Positions 1-9,938 of a DNA stretch of 64,000 bases are shown piece after piece. Position 1 is the stretch's first letter. Each line of letters starts with the position of its first letter. A program made the translations under genes and the position numbers. The stretch comes from Sorghum bicolor (taxonomy: Eukaryota; Streptophyta; Magnoliopsida; Poales; Poaceae). The DNA lies in assembly GCF_000003195.3 (NCBI RefSeq), contig NC_012876.2:46123276-46187275 (forward strand), written 5' to 3'. Under the pieces are notes generated by a model. It ran no database searches and was not told the DNA's origin. It was given only the letters and a program-made list of their open reading frames with translations.

Positions 1-483
1 AAAGATCATAAACAAATGCTACATACAATGTCTAGAGGTTCTTTCTTTCGCATCCCTACTGATGATGCTAGAGTGATCCTAGATAGAATCCTAGAAGCTG
101 AGATGGATAATACCCTTCATGATGAAACCCACGAAGCCGAAGTAGACACTCTGCCAAATTCTCCATCTACTTTAGCTATCCCAAGTTCTGAGCCACAAAA
201 GGAAGAAATTCCACCACCTGATTTCATGCTGGATATAGAACCAGATCTCTTTGCCGATTTTGGAAACATTTCAAACTACCATTCTATTAACAGACCCCAA
301 AAACAGCCATTTTAGCATTTGTTTACCAAGTGAACATCAATTAAGAGAGCTTATCGCAGTCATGAGTAGCGAATGGTTGGAGGAATCAGAGCTTTCCTCT
401 GATGTGATCCGTTTGGACACACTTCTATAACTATACGCTGTGCTTATGATTCTGATCAATTTGATGCTCTCTATAATCATGTT
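1..483 (+). pseudogene. gag: Element A gag C-terminal remnant
   Basis: An open stretch from 16 to 315 encodes the acidic, proline-rich C-terminal part of an Athila-type Gag. It includes SRGSFFRIPTDDARVILDRI, which is also found in B (minus strand, near 15250). The frame stops at 313-315 and sequence related to B's continues in other frames to about 480. B has the corresponding region open, so A has suffered a frameshift here. The Gag core domain is left of the window. Gag would form the particle that packages element RNA. Confidence 0.75.
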
Positions 484-2244
484 GTGGGGATCAACATCAT
501 GTCTGAATCTTTTGCACTTAAATTATTTAAAAATTTGGTCCTAACCTCCACAACAAGGGTCATAAAGGAATCTTCGGGACGATTAGTCCCCAGTCTTGGA
601 ATTATTAATGTCCTACCTTTATTGGTAGAAGGCTCCATGGTTCATTTGAACTTTTATATCTTTGATACATGGGACTTCGACCTGTTGATAGGACAACCTT
701 TTAGAAGACTCCTTTATGAAGGTCATACTAGAAAGCTACACATTTCTTTTGGAAAAACTTTTAAATTTTCCATAACAATTTCTCACTCCTTAAATAATAA
801 GGCTGAGTCATATCTTTTGCCTGATCCTATGGAGGAGGTAAAGGCTGCATCTCTAGAGTTTTTAGAAGAACCAGACTTAGAAGACGAAGCTCCTTTCTTC
901 ATAGAAGAAGAAGATGAACCATCTGAACCTGAACCCTTAGATGAGTTTGCAGAAACGCCTAGACCTCCCATAGAGCTTAAAACTTTACCACCCTGTCTTA
1001 TCTATGCTTTCCTAAACAATAATCCAGAGTTTCCTGTGATCATTAGTGATAAACTCACTCAGGAGCAGACTCTGCGATTAATGACCATTCTTGAGAAACA
1101 TCACTCAGTTTTTGGCTACTCACTCCAAGATCTTACAGGAATCAGTCCTATGATTTGCACCCATCGTATTCCAATAGATCCTTCTGTTTCACCTTCTCGA
1201 GAGCCCCAACGTAGACTTAACAATGCGATGAGAGAGGTAGTTAAAAAGGAAGTTATAATGTTGCTGCATGCAGGGATTATATATCCTGTGCCGCACAGTG
1301 AGTGGGTAAGCCCAGTTCAAGTTGTGCCTAAAAAGGGAGGCATGACTGTCGTTATGAATGAAAAGAACGAGCTAATTCCGCAACGCACCGTCATAGGGTG
1401 GCGGATGTGCATAGACTATAGAAAACTAAACAAAGCCATGAGAAAGGATCATTTTTCTTTACCTTTCATAGATGAGATGCTAGAGCGATTAGCGAACCAT
1501 TCGTTCTTCTGTTTCTTAGATGGATATTGAGGGTATCACCAGATCCCGATCCATCCCGATGATCAAAGCAAAACCACTTTTACATGCCCATACGGAACTT
1601 ATGCGTACCGTAGAATGTCTTTTGGGTTATGTAATGCACTAGCTTCTTTTCAAAGATGCATGATGTCTATATTTTCTGATATGATTGAAGAGATTATGGA
1701 AGTTTTCATGGATGATTTCTCTATTTATGGAAAAACTTTTGATAGTTGTCTTGAAAACTTAGATAAGGTTTTGCAAAGATGTGTAGAAAAGCACTTAGTC
1801 CTTAATTGGGAAAAATGTCATTTTATGGTTAGAGAAGGAATAGTGCTGGGACACCTAGTGTCTGAAAGAGGTATTGAGGTAGACAAAGCTAAAATTGAAG
1901 TAATGGAACAACTACCTCCACCTGTGAATATAAGAGGAATTCGAAGCTTTCTTGGCCATGCTGGTTTTTATCGCAGATTCATAAAAGATTTTTCATTCAT
2001 TGCTAGACCACTTACTCTTTTGCTAGCCAAGGATGCTCCTTTCGAATTTGATGATGCATGTCTAACATCTTTCAATTTATTAAAGAAAGCACTCATCTCT
2101 GCACCAATCATTCAACCCCCTGATTGGTCGTTTCCTTTTGAAATTATGTGTGATGCTAGTGATTATGCTGTGGGGGCAGTTTTGGGACAAACTAAAAATA
2201 ACAAGCATCATGCAATTGCTAACGCCAGTAAAACTTTGACATGA
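484..2244 (+). pseudogene. pol: Element A protease region and reverse transcriptase, two nonsense mutations
   Basis: The frame opens in the retropepsin-like region (about residues 1-80, with a DLLIGQPF motif), crosses an acidic linker, and enters RT at about 990. RT landmarks are SEWVSPVQVVPKKGG, MCIDYRKLNKA, the polymerase box FMDDFSIYG (catalytic Asp pair at 1711-1716) and the thumb motif GIRSFLGHAGFYRRFIKDFS. The frame is broken by TGA at 1528-1530 in the LDGYSGYHQ box, where B has a serine codon. It is broken again by TGA at 2242-2244 just after SKTLT. The second stop is also present in B. Both halves are in one phase, so only point mutations separate them. Confidence 0.9.
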
Positions 2245-2483
2245 GCTCAACTTAATTATGCAACCACTGAAAAAGAGCTTCTGGCTGTTGTTTTTGCCAT
2301 TGATAAATTTAGATCTTATTTAGTTGGAGCTAAAATAATTGTTTACACTGATCATGCTGCACTAAAATATCTGCTCACTAAATAGATGCTAAACCTCGCC
2401 TGATTAGATGGATCTTATTACTTCAAGAATTTGACTTAGAAATAAAAGCTAAAAAGGGAATAGAAAATTCTGTTGCTGATCGC
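2245..2483 (+). pseudogene. pol: Element A RNase H remnant
   Basis: After the TGA at 2242, the reading [16 protein letters not shown] and [14 protein letters not shown] identifies the RNase H that follows RT in Ty3/gypsy polyproteins. It would degrade the RNA strand of the RNA:DNA hybrid. Near 2382-2386 the run that should encode KKDAK has lost one base relative to B, giving an immediate TAG and a frameshift. The VADHLSRM-type end, which links RNase H to integrase, is at about 2470-2495. Confidence 0.8.
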
Positions 2484-3861
2484 TTGTCTAGAATGTATTT
2501 TAAGAGTCCACAGGAAACCCCCATCAATGATTCACTCCGGGACGACATGCTCTACGGGATTAACAGGTCTGACCCCTGGTATGCAGATATTGTTAATTTT
2601 ATGGTTTCAGGGTATGTACCACCAGGAGCAAATAAGAAGAAGCTTATTCAAGAAAGTCGTTCACATATATGGGATGAGCCATACCTCTTCCAAGTATGCT
2701 CTGATGGCTTACTCAGGAGATGTGTGACCACTGAGGAAGGATGGAAGACCATCGACAGGTGTCATTCATCACCATATGAAGGTCATTATGGAGCATTCCG
2801 TACACATTCAAAGTTCTGGCAGTGTGAATTCTACTGGCCTACGATGTATGAAGACACGAAGCAATATATCAGAAGATGTGGGCCATGTCAAAGGCACAGA
2901 AACATAAACACAAGAGATGCCATGCCACTCACCAACAACCTTTAGATTGAGCTCTTTGATGTCTGGCGAATAGACTACATGGGTCCATTTTCCCCATCAA
3001 AGAAGTGTGAATTCATCTTGGTGGCAGTTGACTACGTCTCCAAGTGGGTAGAGGCACTACCTTGCAAGCATGCCGACAACATCAGTTCAAAGAGGATGTT
3101 TGAAGAAATTATATTTCCAAGATTTGGAGTTCCCAGAGTAGTGAAAAGTGATGGAGGAGCACACTTCATCGACAAACGCTTCAAGCAATATCTATCAAAA
3201 CATGGAATCCGTCACAATCTTCGCTACCCCCTATCATCCTCAGACAAGTGGCCAAGCAGAGACTTCCAACAAGCAAATCAAGAATATTCTTCAGAAGATA
3301 GTGAATGAAATGGGAACGGCATGGAAAGACAAGTTATCCAATGCACTCTGGGCATACCGGACAACATACAAGACCCCAATTGGAATGTCCCCATACCAAT
3401 TGGTGTACGAGAAGACTTGCCACCTACCTGTTGAACTAGAATTCAAAGCACACTGGGCCATAAGGAGAAGGAATATGGACCTAGATGTCGCTGGAGATCA
3501 TAGAAGAATGCAATTATCAGAATTGGAAGAATGGCGAGAGAAAGCATATCAAAATTCGAAGATCTACAAACAAAGAGTCAAAAGGTGGCATGACAAGAGG
3601 ATCAAGAAGGACTTCGCACCTGGAGATAAGGTATTACTTTTTAATTCTAGGGTGAAGCTTTTCGGGTATGGAAAACTCTGGGGTAAGTGGGAAGGACCAT
3701 TCAAGGTAATCAATTCATCATCCCACGGAGCTATCACTCTTCAAAATGACGAAGGTACGTTATCCAAGGTAAATGGTCAACGTCTTAAATTAATTTTAGA
3801 GGCCAACAAAGGATTAGAAGAAATAGACGTAATCCATTTTTACCTTCCCATGGAGATTTAG
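2484..3861 (+). pseudogene. pol: Element A integrase, one stop and one frameshift
   Basis: The HHCC zinc-binding region (H and H within [17 protein letters not shown], then the Cys pair RRCGPCQR) is followed by the DDE catalytic core: Asp in IDYMGPF, Asp in SDGGAHF, and Glu in [10 protein letters not shown]. The C-terminal region, with [19 protein letters not shown], is the usual Athila end. It is broken by TAG at 2943-2945, where B has a glutamine codon, and by a one-base insertion near 3214 (RHNL instead of RHNVATPYH). The frame resumes and ends with TAG at 3859-3861. B carries the same protein intact. Confidence 0.9.
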
Positions 3862-3920
3862 AGCCCAACCTTTTTAATTTGACGTTTTAGGGCCATGTAT
3901 ATATTTTCCTAATAAGTTTT

Positions 3921-4169
3921 GCATCTAGAAACACGCTCAAGGAAGCGAGCCCACAGAGGGGCCAGACATAGGGCGGGCGCCCTGATGAATAGGTCGGGCG
4001 CCCAGCCCCTGCCCCCTCTCGGTCCCGATTTCCCCCGTCGCGGAAAACACACATATGGTAAACCAAATAATCCTTCAGATGGAAAGTTTCGCACGCACAT
4101 CGACGGGAGGAACCCGAACAACCCCTAGAGGCACTTTTTTACCCCTATATAAACAGACCCCTGACGTCA
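3921..4169 (+). promoter_or_regulatory. LTR-U3-like promoter module ahead of the extra ORF in A
   Basis: This stretch repeats the order of landmarks seen in the U3 of the same element's LTR. ATCTAGAA is at 3923, then two GGGCGCCC palindromes at 3975-3982 and 3996-4003, then a TATA box TATATAAA at 4146-4153 followed at once by CAGACCCCTG. In the 3' LTR the same order is ATCTAGAA at 6384, GGGCGCCC at 6442 and 6463, and TATATAAG at 6594 followed by TAGACCCCCTGG. A perfect bZIP-type palindrome TGACGTCA lies at 4162-4169, just downstream of the TATA box. B has the same module on the minus strand. Promoter activity is inferred. Confidence 0.7.
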
Positions 4170-4242
4170 GTTTTCAAACACCAATCTATTCCAGCCTTCT
4201 CTCCTTTTTCAATTGGAGCTTGCTTAGTTCCTCGCTACTCCA

Positions 4243-4872
4243 ATGGCCGAAGAGTTCCACGACGATTGGGAAGTCATTCCCTACGACGTCAACAAGAAGC
4301 CTAAGGAAGACCCCGACGCCCGTGCTCTTGTCCCGGCCAACACAGAGCGGCAGCTAGAAGCCATGCCATTACGCCAGCGCAGCTCCGCCCAATCCTACTA
4401 TGCTCAACCAGTTCTCACCGCACCACCACAACCCCTACTTCTCAAGGGACCATCAGCCAAGAAGGAGACCACCATCAAGGTGCCAGCCGGTACTAGGATC
4501 CTTCCACCCCGACCCAATGAGATGGTCGTTGGAGTCAAGACCAACCGGAGCGGCGAGATCAGCAGCATCCGCTACACTACGAAGGAAGAAAGACCTTACT
4601 TTGAAGGGATTAGAGCAGCCAAATTCTGTTTCATCCCTCTAGAGGCAGCCCCAAAGCACGCTCTCAATGCTTTTGAGACACCTCCTAAGTGCCGCAAGAC
4701 TATAGTAGATATTGATGAGGACGTTCGCAGGCTAGATAGAGTCATCATAGACCTCCAGTCCTCGGTTAACTCCATCACTAGGCAGCTCTCTAACCACAAC
4801 ACCGTTATACTAGGCCTTAGGCATGATCATGCTAGTGCCAATAAGAAGATCAGGGAGTTAGAGCGCCGCTAA
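4243..4872 (+). CDS. Extra ORF of A: 209-aa coiled-coil protein in the env position
   Basis: A complete 209-codon ORF starts with MAEEFHDDW about 90 bases after the TATA box and ends at TAA 4870-4872. The N-terminal 130 residues are polar and rich in proline and basic residues. Residues of about 150-209 show leucine, isoleucine and valine heptads (VRRLDRVIIDLQSSVNSI and onward) typical of a coiled coil. There is no signal peptide or transmembrane stretch, so it does not look like an envelope protein although it occupies the slot where Athila elements carry env-like genes. It stays open while gag-pol is broken. Copies occur in B (broken) and H (C-terminal half). The function is unknown; an oligomeric accessory or RNA/Gag-binding role is possible. 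Confidence 0.75.
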   Translation: MAEEFHDDWEVIPYDVNKKPKEDPDARALVPANTERQLEAMPLRQRSSAQSYYAQPVLTAPPQPLLLKGPSAKKETTIKVPAGTRILPPRPNEMVVGVKTNRSGEISSIRYTTKEERPYFEGIRAAKFCFIPLEAAPKHALNAFETPPKCRKTIVDIDEDVRRLDRVIIDLQSSVNSITRQLSNHNTVILGLRHDHASANKKIRELERR

Positions 4873-5598
4873 GTTATCTAGATTAGATCTTGAGGCAATG
4901 CATCTTAGTTATTTACCTTTAAATTCGGTTTAGATTTACTATTATCGTCAGTTTGCTACTAGTTATTTGTAATAAATGCCTCGAGATTAATAAAGAGTAT
5001 TATTATTATGTCTTGTGTGTCTCTACTTTATTTTTGTGCAAGAAAGCAGAAAACAAGTATGGGGGAGATCCCTCGACATGCCAAACACACTCCGACTACA
5101 TCACTCCACGATTCAGGTACATACTCTGCACACTTTACTTTACACATATACATATATATCTTGGATTATGCAGAATGTTGTCTCCGACATGATAAATTAA
5201 AAAGATTAAAATGTTTCTAATCATGATTAATCTCACACTGTGATATTTCCTGAAAACCTGCAATTATTGAAAAATCATTTGAAAACCCTGTGTTACTTAA
5301 GTCATTGTGGAATGTAAGATGGTAGAGTACGAGTACCTTATTCTTGATACCAATGTTGCTTGGATAATTTATTCAAAAAAATTCTAGCTACAATCCTCAG
5401 TGTTTTATATGCCTGATAAACCTAAAAATATATTAAATATAAAAGCTATCTACTCTGTATTGAGTTTATTCAAAATGAGTTAGACCCTTGATGAGAGATT
5501 TATCATGCTCCAAAGATCAAGACATTATTTCAGAAAGATTCACTCTTTCGAAGTATTATTGCATTAGAGGCATGGGCTATGCAAAAATAAGGATATTT

Positions 5599-5689
5599 CG
5601 AGGAAATAAAAAGGAGCAAGTGCTCGATAACCTCGCAGAAAAAAATGGACAAGTGTCCGGCACTAGAATTAGGGGGTACCTCGGTATCC
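5599..5689 (+). other. Stem-loop cluster in A 3' body
   Basis: Three short inverted repeats follow each other: GAGCAAGTGCTC (5614-5625) enclosed by CGAGG/CCTCG (5599-5603 and 5631-5635), GGACAAGTGTCC (5647-5658), and GGGTACC/GGTATCC (5674-5680 and 5683-5689). The first two recur in H at 57907-57918 and 57939-57950. All three have counterparts in C at 21908-22002, where the first is GGGCAAGTGCCC, a paired A-T to G-C change. This suggests a conserved RNA structure such as a packaging or dimerisation signal. The role is inferred. Confidence 0.6.
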
Positions 5690-6151
5690 ACTTAAAAAAA
5701 GAGAGAAGAAAAAGAAAATGATAGCCCATGGTCCCTCTAATAAGCAATTTGTCAGTAAGAGTTGACAAGTTTTTAATTTCCAGAAGTCTTTGATCTAAGA
5801 GTATGGCATTCCTCTCCTCTTATCCTGTTTTGATCAGGCAATAAATGCAAAGTAAGTATGCTTGAGAATTTTTGCAAATTAAGACAGCCTCAGTGAGATA
5901 TATAAAAGATAAATGAGTGATTTGAGAGAACCTATGATGACAAAAGGTATGCTAATTCCTTTTCAAAAATATACAAAAACTCCAAGTGACAGGATTGAAA
6001 GGAAGAAAGGATCTCTACTCTTGATCATATATTTCCCTGACTACAGTATACAGTGAATTTTTACAACACCCTGCTGGTATGAAGAGAATGCTTTACAATG
6101 TTTTAACCCTAGATATTTTTCTTAACCATCCTTCTCTCGAGGACGAGTAAA

Positions 6152-6171
6152 AGCCTAAGTATGGTGGTATT
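6152..6171 (+). promoter_or_regulatory. Polypurine tract of A
   Basis: The purine-rich stretch around AAGTATGGTGGTATT directly abuts the LTR start TGTTGACGG at 6172. It primes plus-strand DNA synthesis. H has the same site as AAGTATGGGGGTATT, so the T inside the G-run in A is probably a point mutation. Confidence 0.7.
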
Positions 6172-7386
6172 TGTTGACGGTTCTTAAGTACCAATTTAAA
6201 TTATTAAATAAACAAGGGAAAGGACCAATATACAAACAACATCTAGAATTAGGGCTTGATCTGACAGAATTCCACGAGTTTTGTTGTTTATCTGTTTCTG
6301 TAGGAGGTTATCAGGAAATATGAAAGAAAGACCCACATGTCGGGATTACATATAGATATCAACGTACCGCGTAATTTTCTACCATCTAGAATTCTCCAGA
6401 AGCCAGGAGAACGAAACGGAGGCAGAACGGGGACTAGCCCAGGGCGCCCGCACTAGGGACCAGGGCGCCCGCCCCCCTCTACAGTCCAATCAGGACTCTC
6501 TTTCGGGATTACGCTCCACCGACCTAAAGGATAAAGGATAATCGTTCAATCAATGTCGGTTTGATCCAACGGCCCACGTTCACCTGAGGGGACTATATAA
6601 GTAGACCCCCTGGCCCCTGGAGGAGACACAAGTTCATCATAGAGTTGAGAGGAGCCCTCGAAGGAATACCTCTCCTCTAAATAGACTTAGGGCTTAGCAT
6701 CCAATGTGAGTAGAATTAGATCTTCTAGTTTCTACTAGATTGAGAGAGATAGAGTGGAGGTGTAGATCGGAGGAAGCCCGGCCTGTCGGTGTCTACTCCG
6801 AGGTTGTACCTGCAGGATCAAGTTCTCATAACCCGAAGCTTGCTCCTAGGATTCTGACTTCTAAATTCTAGTAAGTTCTTGTTTTATTGTTCTTTGGTTT
6901 ACGAGTTTACTTTAATCTCTTCGCGTAGAGTTTAGAGTAATCATCTCTAGCGTAGACGTGGTGTTTGGGCTAGGATACTCACAGATATTCCCAGACTAGC
7001 TGGACCATGGTAGTAGCGAGGAACGTGACATTTCCGAGTTACCTTTGCAGACCATATCTCGTTAGCAGGAAGGATAGGGTTTATAGGTGCGGGTTGAACA
7101 TCCTCTGTGGTGTCTAGATTCCGTAAGCTTCCCCAATAGAACAGTAGATCATCCTTACCAAGGTTAGAAAGAGATTACGGTTGTAGTCTTCTCTATATAT
7201 CACCCACATCGAGAACATTCTTTGTAGCCTAAAGGTTAGTAGTAATAGACTGGGTTAGTTAGATGCAGTCTTTCCCCTAGTGGTAAAAATATAAATACGA
7301 TACTCTGGATAACATCCTGGGTGAAGTGCTCACCAATATCCGTGTGCTTGCAGATCAATTCCTTTTTGCGTTCCCAAATATCAACA
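6172..7386 (+). repeat. 3' LTR of A (1215 bp)
   Basis: The LTR begins TGTTGACGGTTC and ends TATCAACA, with short inverted ends. It matches the 5' LTR of B (15943-17166, reverse) along its length. U3 carries two GGGCGCCC palindromes (6442, 6463), a CCAAT sequence near 6483 and a TATA box TATATAA at 6594-6600. Minus-strand pol of D follows directly. Confidence 0.93.
6594..6600 (+). promoter_or_regulatory. TATA box in A 3' LTR
   Basis: GACTATATAAGTAGACCCC lies about 420 bases into the LTR. The same box with the same AGACCCC context is at 8002 (C), 23153 (C 3' LTR), 28286 (E), 58875 (H) and, as TATATAAATAG, at 27214 (G). It would set the start of the genomic transcript. Confidence 0.75.
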
Positions 7387-7579
7387 ATGGCTCCATGAGT
7401 TGAAGTGTCAATAACCTTGTATGGTCCATCCCACTTACTTCGTAGCTTACCATGCCCAAAGAGCTTAACTCTTGAATTGAATAGTAGAACCTTATCTCCA
7501 GGCTTAAACTCCTTGTGCTTGATTCTCTTATCATACCATTGTTTTGTTCTCTCTTTATAGATCCTTGAATTGTGGTAGG
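7387..7579 (-). pseudogene. pol: Element D integrase C-terminal piece
   Basis: On the minus strand this encodes an open Athila-type integrase tail with YHNSRIYKERTKQW and [19 protein letters not shown], ending at THGA where element A is inserted. It continues exactly the integrase reading that stops at 24089 on the far side of element C. Bases 7575-7579 (GTAGG) are one copy of the C target duplication. Confidence 0.9.
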
Positions 7580-8811
7580 TGTTGACGGTCCTTAACTACC
7601 AAATATAATCATCAAATAAATAAAGAAAAAGATCCAAATACAACCAACACCCAAACTTAGGGTTTTATCTGACAGAATTCCATGAGTTTTGGTGTTTGTC
7701 TATTTCTATAGGGGGTTATCAGGAAATATGGAGGAAAGGCCCACATGTCGGGTTTACATAGAGATATTAACATGCCACGCAATTTTCTATCATCTAGAAG
7801 ACTCGAGAAGCCATGGGAACGAACGGGAAGGCGATCGGGCCCGGGTACAGGGCGCCCGCCCTCCCCCCTAAGGCGCCCGCCCTGAGTTAGAGTCCAATCA
7901 GGACCCGTCTCGCGAATTACGCTCCACCGACCTAAAGGATCAAGGATAATCGTTCAGTCAATGTCGGTTTGATCCGACGGCCCAGATTCACTTTAGAGGA
8001 CTATATAAGTAGACCCCCTGGCCCCTGGAGGAGAACAAGTTCATTGTAGAGTTGAGAGGTGCCCACGAAGGATAACCTTTCCTCTACATAGATAGAGCAA
8101 AACCTAGGGTTTGGAGATGAGAGCTCTACTCTCACCTCTAAACTAGGGTAGATCTAGATAGTAGTGAGCTGGAGAGCGAGGCAGGATTGGAGGAGAGGCC
8201 GGCCTGTCGGTTCTTCCTCGGTTGTACTTTGCCATGATCGAGTTCTAATCAAGCTTGCTCATGGGATGACTCTGGTAATCTACTTCTATTTCATTATGCA
8301 ATTACTATTCATGTATGTTCTGGTTCACATCTCTTTTGAGTACTTTTGATCTATAGGACCCTATAGGTTAGAGTTGCAGTATAGGTGTAAGCGTGGTGCT
8401 TAGACCTAGATTACTTGTGGATATCCCCTGTCTAGCTGGATCGTGTGGTAGGTCGCGTAGGTGACAGTAACGTTGGTCCCCTGTAGTCCACCTCTTGTTA
8501 GCAGGACGGGTAGGGTTTATCGGCCTATGGATAAGCATCCTTTGTGGTGTATTCTTATCACGTAGTTCGTCCCAGACATAGACATACCCCTTTGAAGTAG
8601 AGAAACCATAGTTATCCTCTCTATTCTCCAACCATCGCCCATATATTAGATTGCTCTACTCTATATTCCCCCATTATCATTTTACCTTTAATGTTGTTCT
8701 TATTCAATTCTACCACCTTTCCTATTTACACTTACCCATCTATCTAGGTTTAGTTAGAGCGTAGATCAGTTCTCCCATTTCCCTGTGGATACGATAAAAC
8801 CTTTAACCGGG
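7580..8811 (+). repeat. 5' LTR of C, first part
   Basis: It starts TGTTGACGGTCC and matches the C 3' LTR from 22731. TATATAA is at 8002-8008, and there is a GGGCGCCC palindrome at 7850-7857. It is cut by element B after CCGGG (8807-8811), which is B's target duplication. The remaining 125 bases are at 17172-17296. Confidence 0.93.
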
Positions 8812-9938
8812 TGTTGATATTTGGGAACGCAATAAGGAATTGATCCGTAAGCGCGCGGATATCGGTGAGCACTTCACCCGGGATATTATCCAGAGTATCG
8901 TATTAATATTTTTACCACTATGAGAAAGAGTGCATCTGACTAACCCAGTCTATTACTACTAACCTTTAGGCTACAAAGAATGTTTCTCGATGTGAGTGAT
9001 ATATAGAGAAGACTACAACCGTAATCTCTTTCTAACCTTAGTAAGGATGATCTACTGTTCTATTGGGGAAGCTTATGGAATCTAGACACCACAGAGGATG
9101 TTCAACCCGCACCTATAAACCCTATCCTTCCTGCTAACGAGATATGGTTTGCAAAGGTAACTCGGAAATGTCACATTCCTCGCTACTATCACGGTCCAGC
9201 TAGTTAGGGGATATCTGTGAGTATCGTAGCCCAAACACCACGTCTACGCTAGAGATCATTACTCTAAACTCTACGCGAAGAGATTAAAGTAAACTCACAA
9301 ACCAAAGAACAATAAAACAAGAACTTACTAGAATTTAGAAGTCGAAATACTGAAGAATCCTAGGAGCAAGCTTCTGGTTAGGAGAACTTGATCCCATAGG
9401 TACAACCTCGGAGTAGACACTAACAGGCTGGGCTTCCTCCAATCTACACCTCCACACTATCTCTCTCAATCTAGTAGAAACTAGAAGATCTAATTCTACT
9501 CACATTGGATGCTAAGCCCTAAGTCTATTTAGAGGAGAGGTATTCCTTCGAGGGCTCCTCTCAACTCTATGATGAACTTGTTCTCCTCCAGGGGCCAGGG
9601 GGTCTGGTTTTATAGTCCCCTCAGGTAAACGTGGGCCGTTGGATCAAACCGACATTGATTGAACGGTTATCATTGATCCTTTAGGTCGGTGGAGCTTGAT
9701 CCATGAAGAGAGTCCTGATTGGACTCCAGAGGGGGGCGGGCGCCCTGGTCCCTAGGGCGGGCGTCCTAGGCCAGGCCCCTTTCAGTCTCCGCTTTGTTCC
9801 TGTGGCTTCTGGAGTCTTCTAGATGGTAGAAAATTGCGCGGTGCGTTGATATCTCTATGTAATCCCGACATGTGGGCCTTTCTTCCTTATTTCCTGATAA
9901 CCCCCTACAGAAACAGATAAACAACAAAACTCATGGAT
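8812..9938 (-). repeat. 3' LTR of B, 5' end deleted
   Basis: On the plus strand it begins TGTTGATATTTGGG at 8812 and matches the B 5' LTR up to about 9938. There LTR sequence changes, with a GGATT/GGAATT overlap, into internal 3'-body sequence. The LTR start TGTTGACGGTTC is missing. The TATA box (minus TATAAAA) is at 9608-9614. Confidence 0.88.

Larger units (their letters stand above)
4873..6171 (+). other. Element A 3' untranslated body
   Basis: No coding region is supported here. It holds a short ATT microsatellite (about 4999-5010), a PPT-like motif AAGTATGGGGGAG at about 5056-5068, a cluster of stem-loops at 5599-5689, and a CTCGAGGACGAG motif just before the true PPT. The same body occurs in H (57145-58455) and, in part, in B (9939-10451, reverse). 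Short ORFs in it are not conserved in phase. Confidence 0.7.
1..7386 (+). mobile_element. Element A: Athila-like Ty3/gypsy retrotransposon, 5' part outside window
   Basis: The plus strand reads, in order, the C-terminal part of gag, protease region, reverse transcriptase, RNase H, integrase, an extra ORF, a 1.3-kb untranslated region, a polypurine tract and a 3' LTR. The order RT-RNase H-integrase is that of Ty3/gypsy, and the RT sequence style is that of the plant Athila lineage. The 5' LTR and the start of gag lie left of the window. The right border is exact because the LTR ends in TATCAACA at 7386 and minus-strand integrase sequence of element D resumes at 7387. The TSD cannot be checked. 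The gag-pol has several stops and frameshifts, so the copy is dead. Confidence 0.9.

Noticed and set aside
783..971. Serine-rich minus-strand ORF over the protease-RT linker of A (a similar plus-strand one over B at 14310-14558)
   Set aside because: It is the antisense shadow of the acidic linker (GAA/GAT codons read as TTC/ATC); the sense strand carries recognisable pol.
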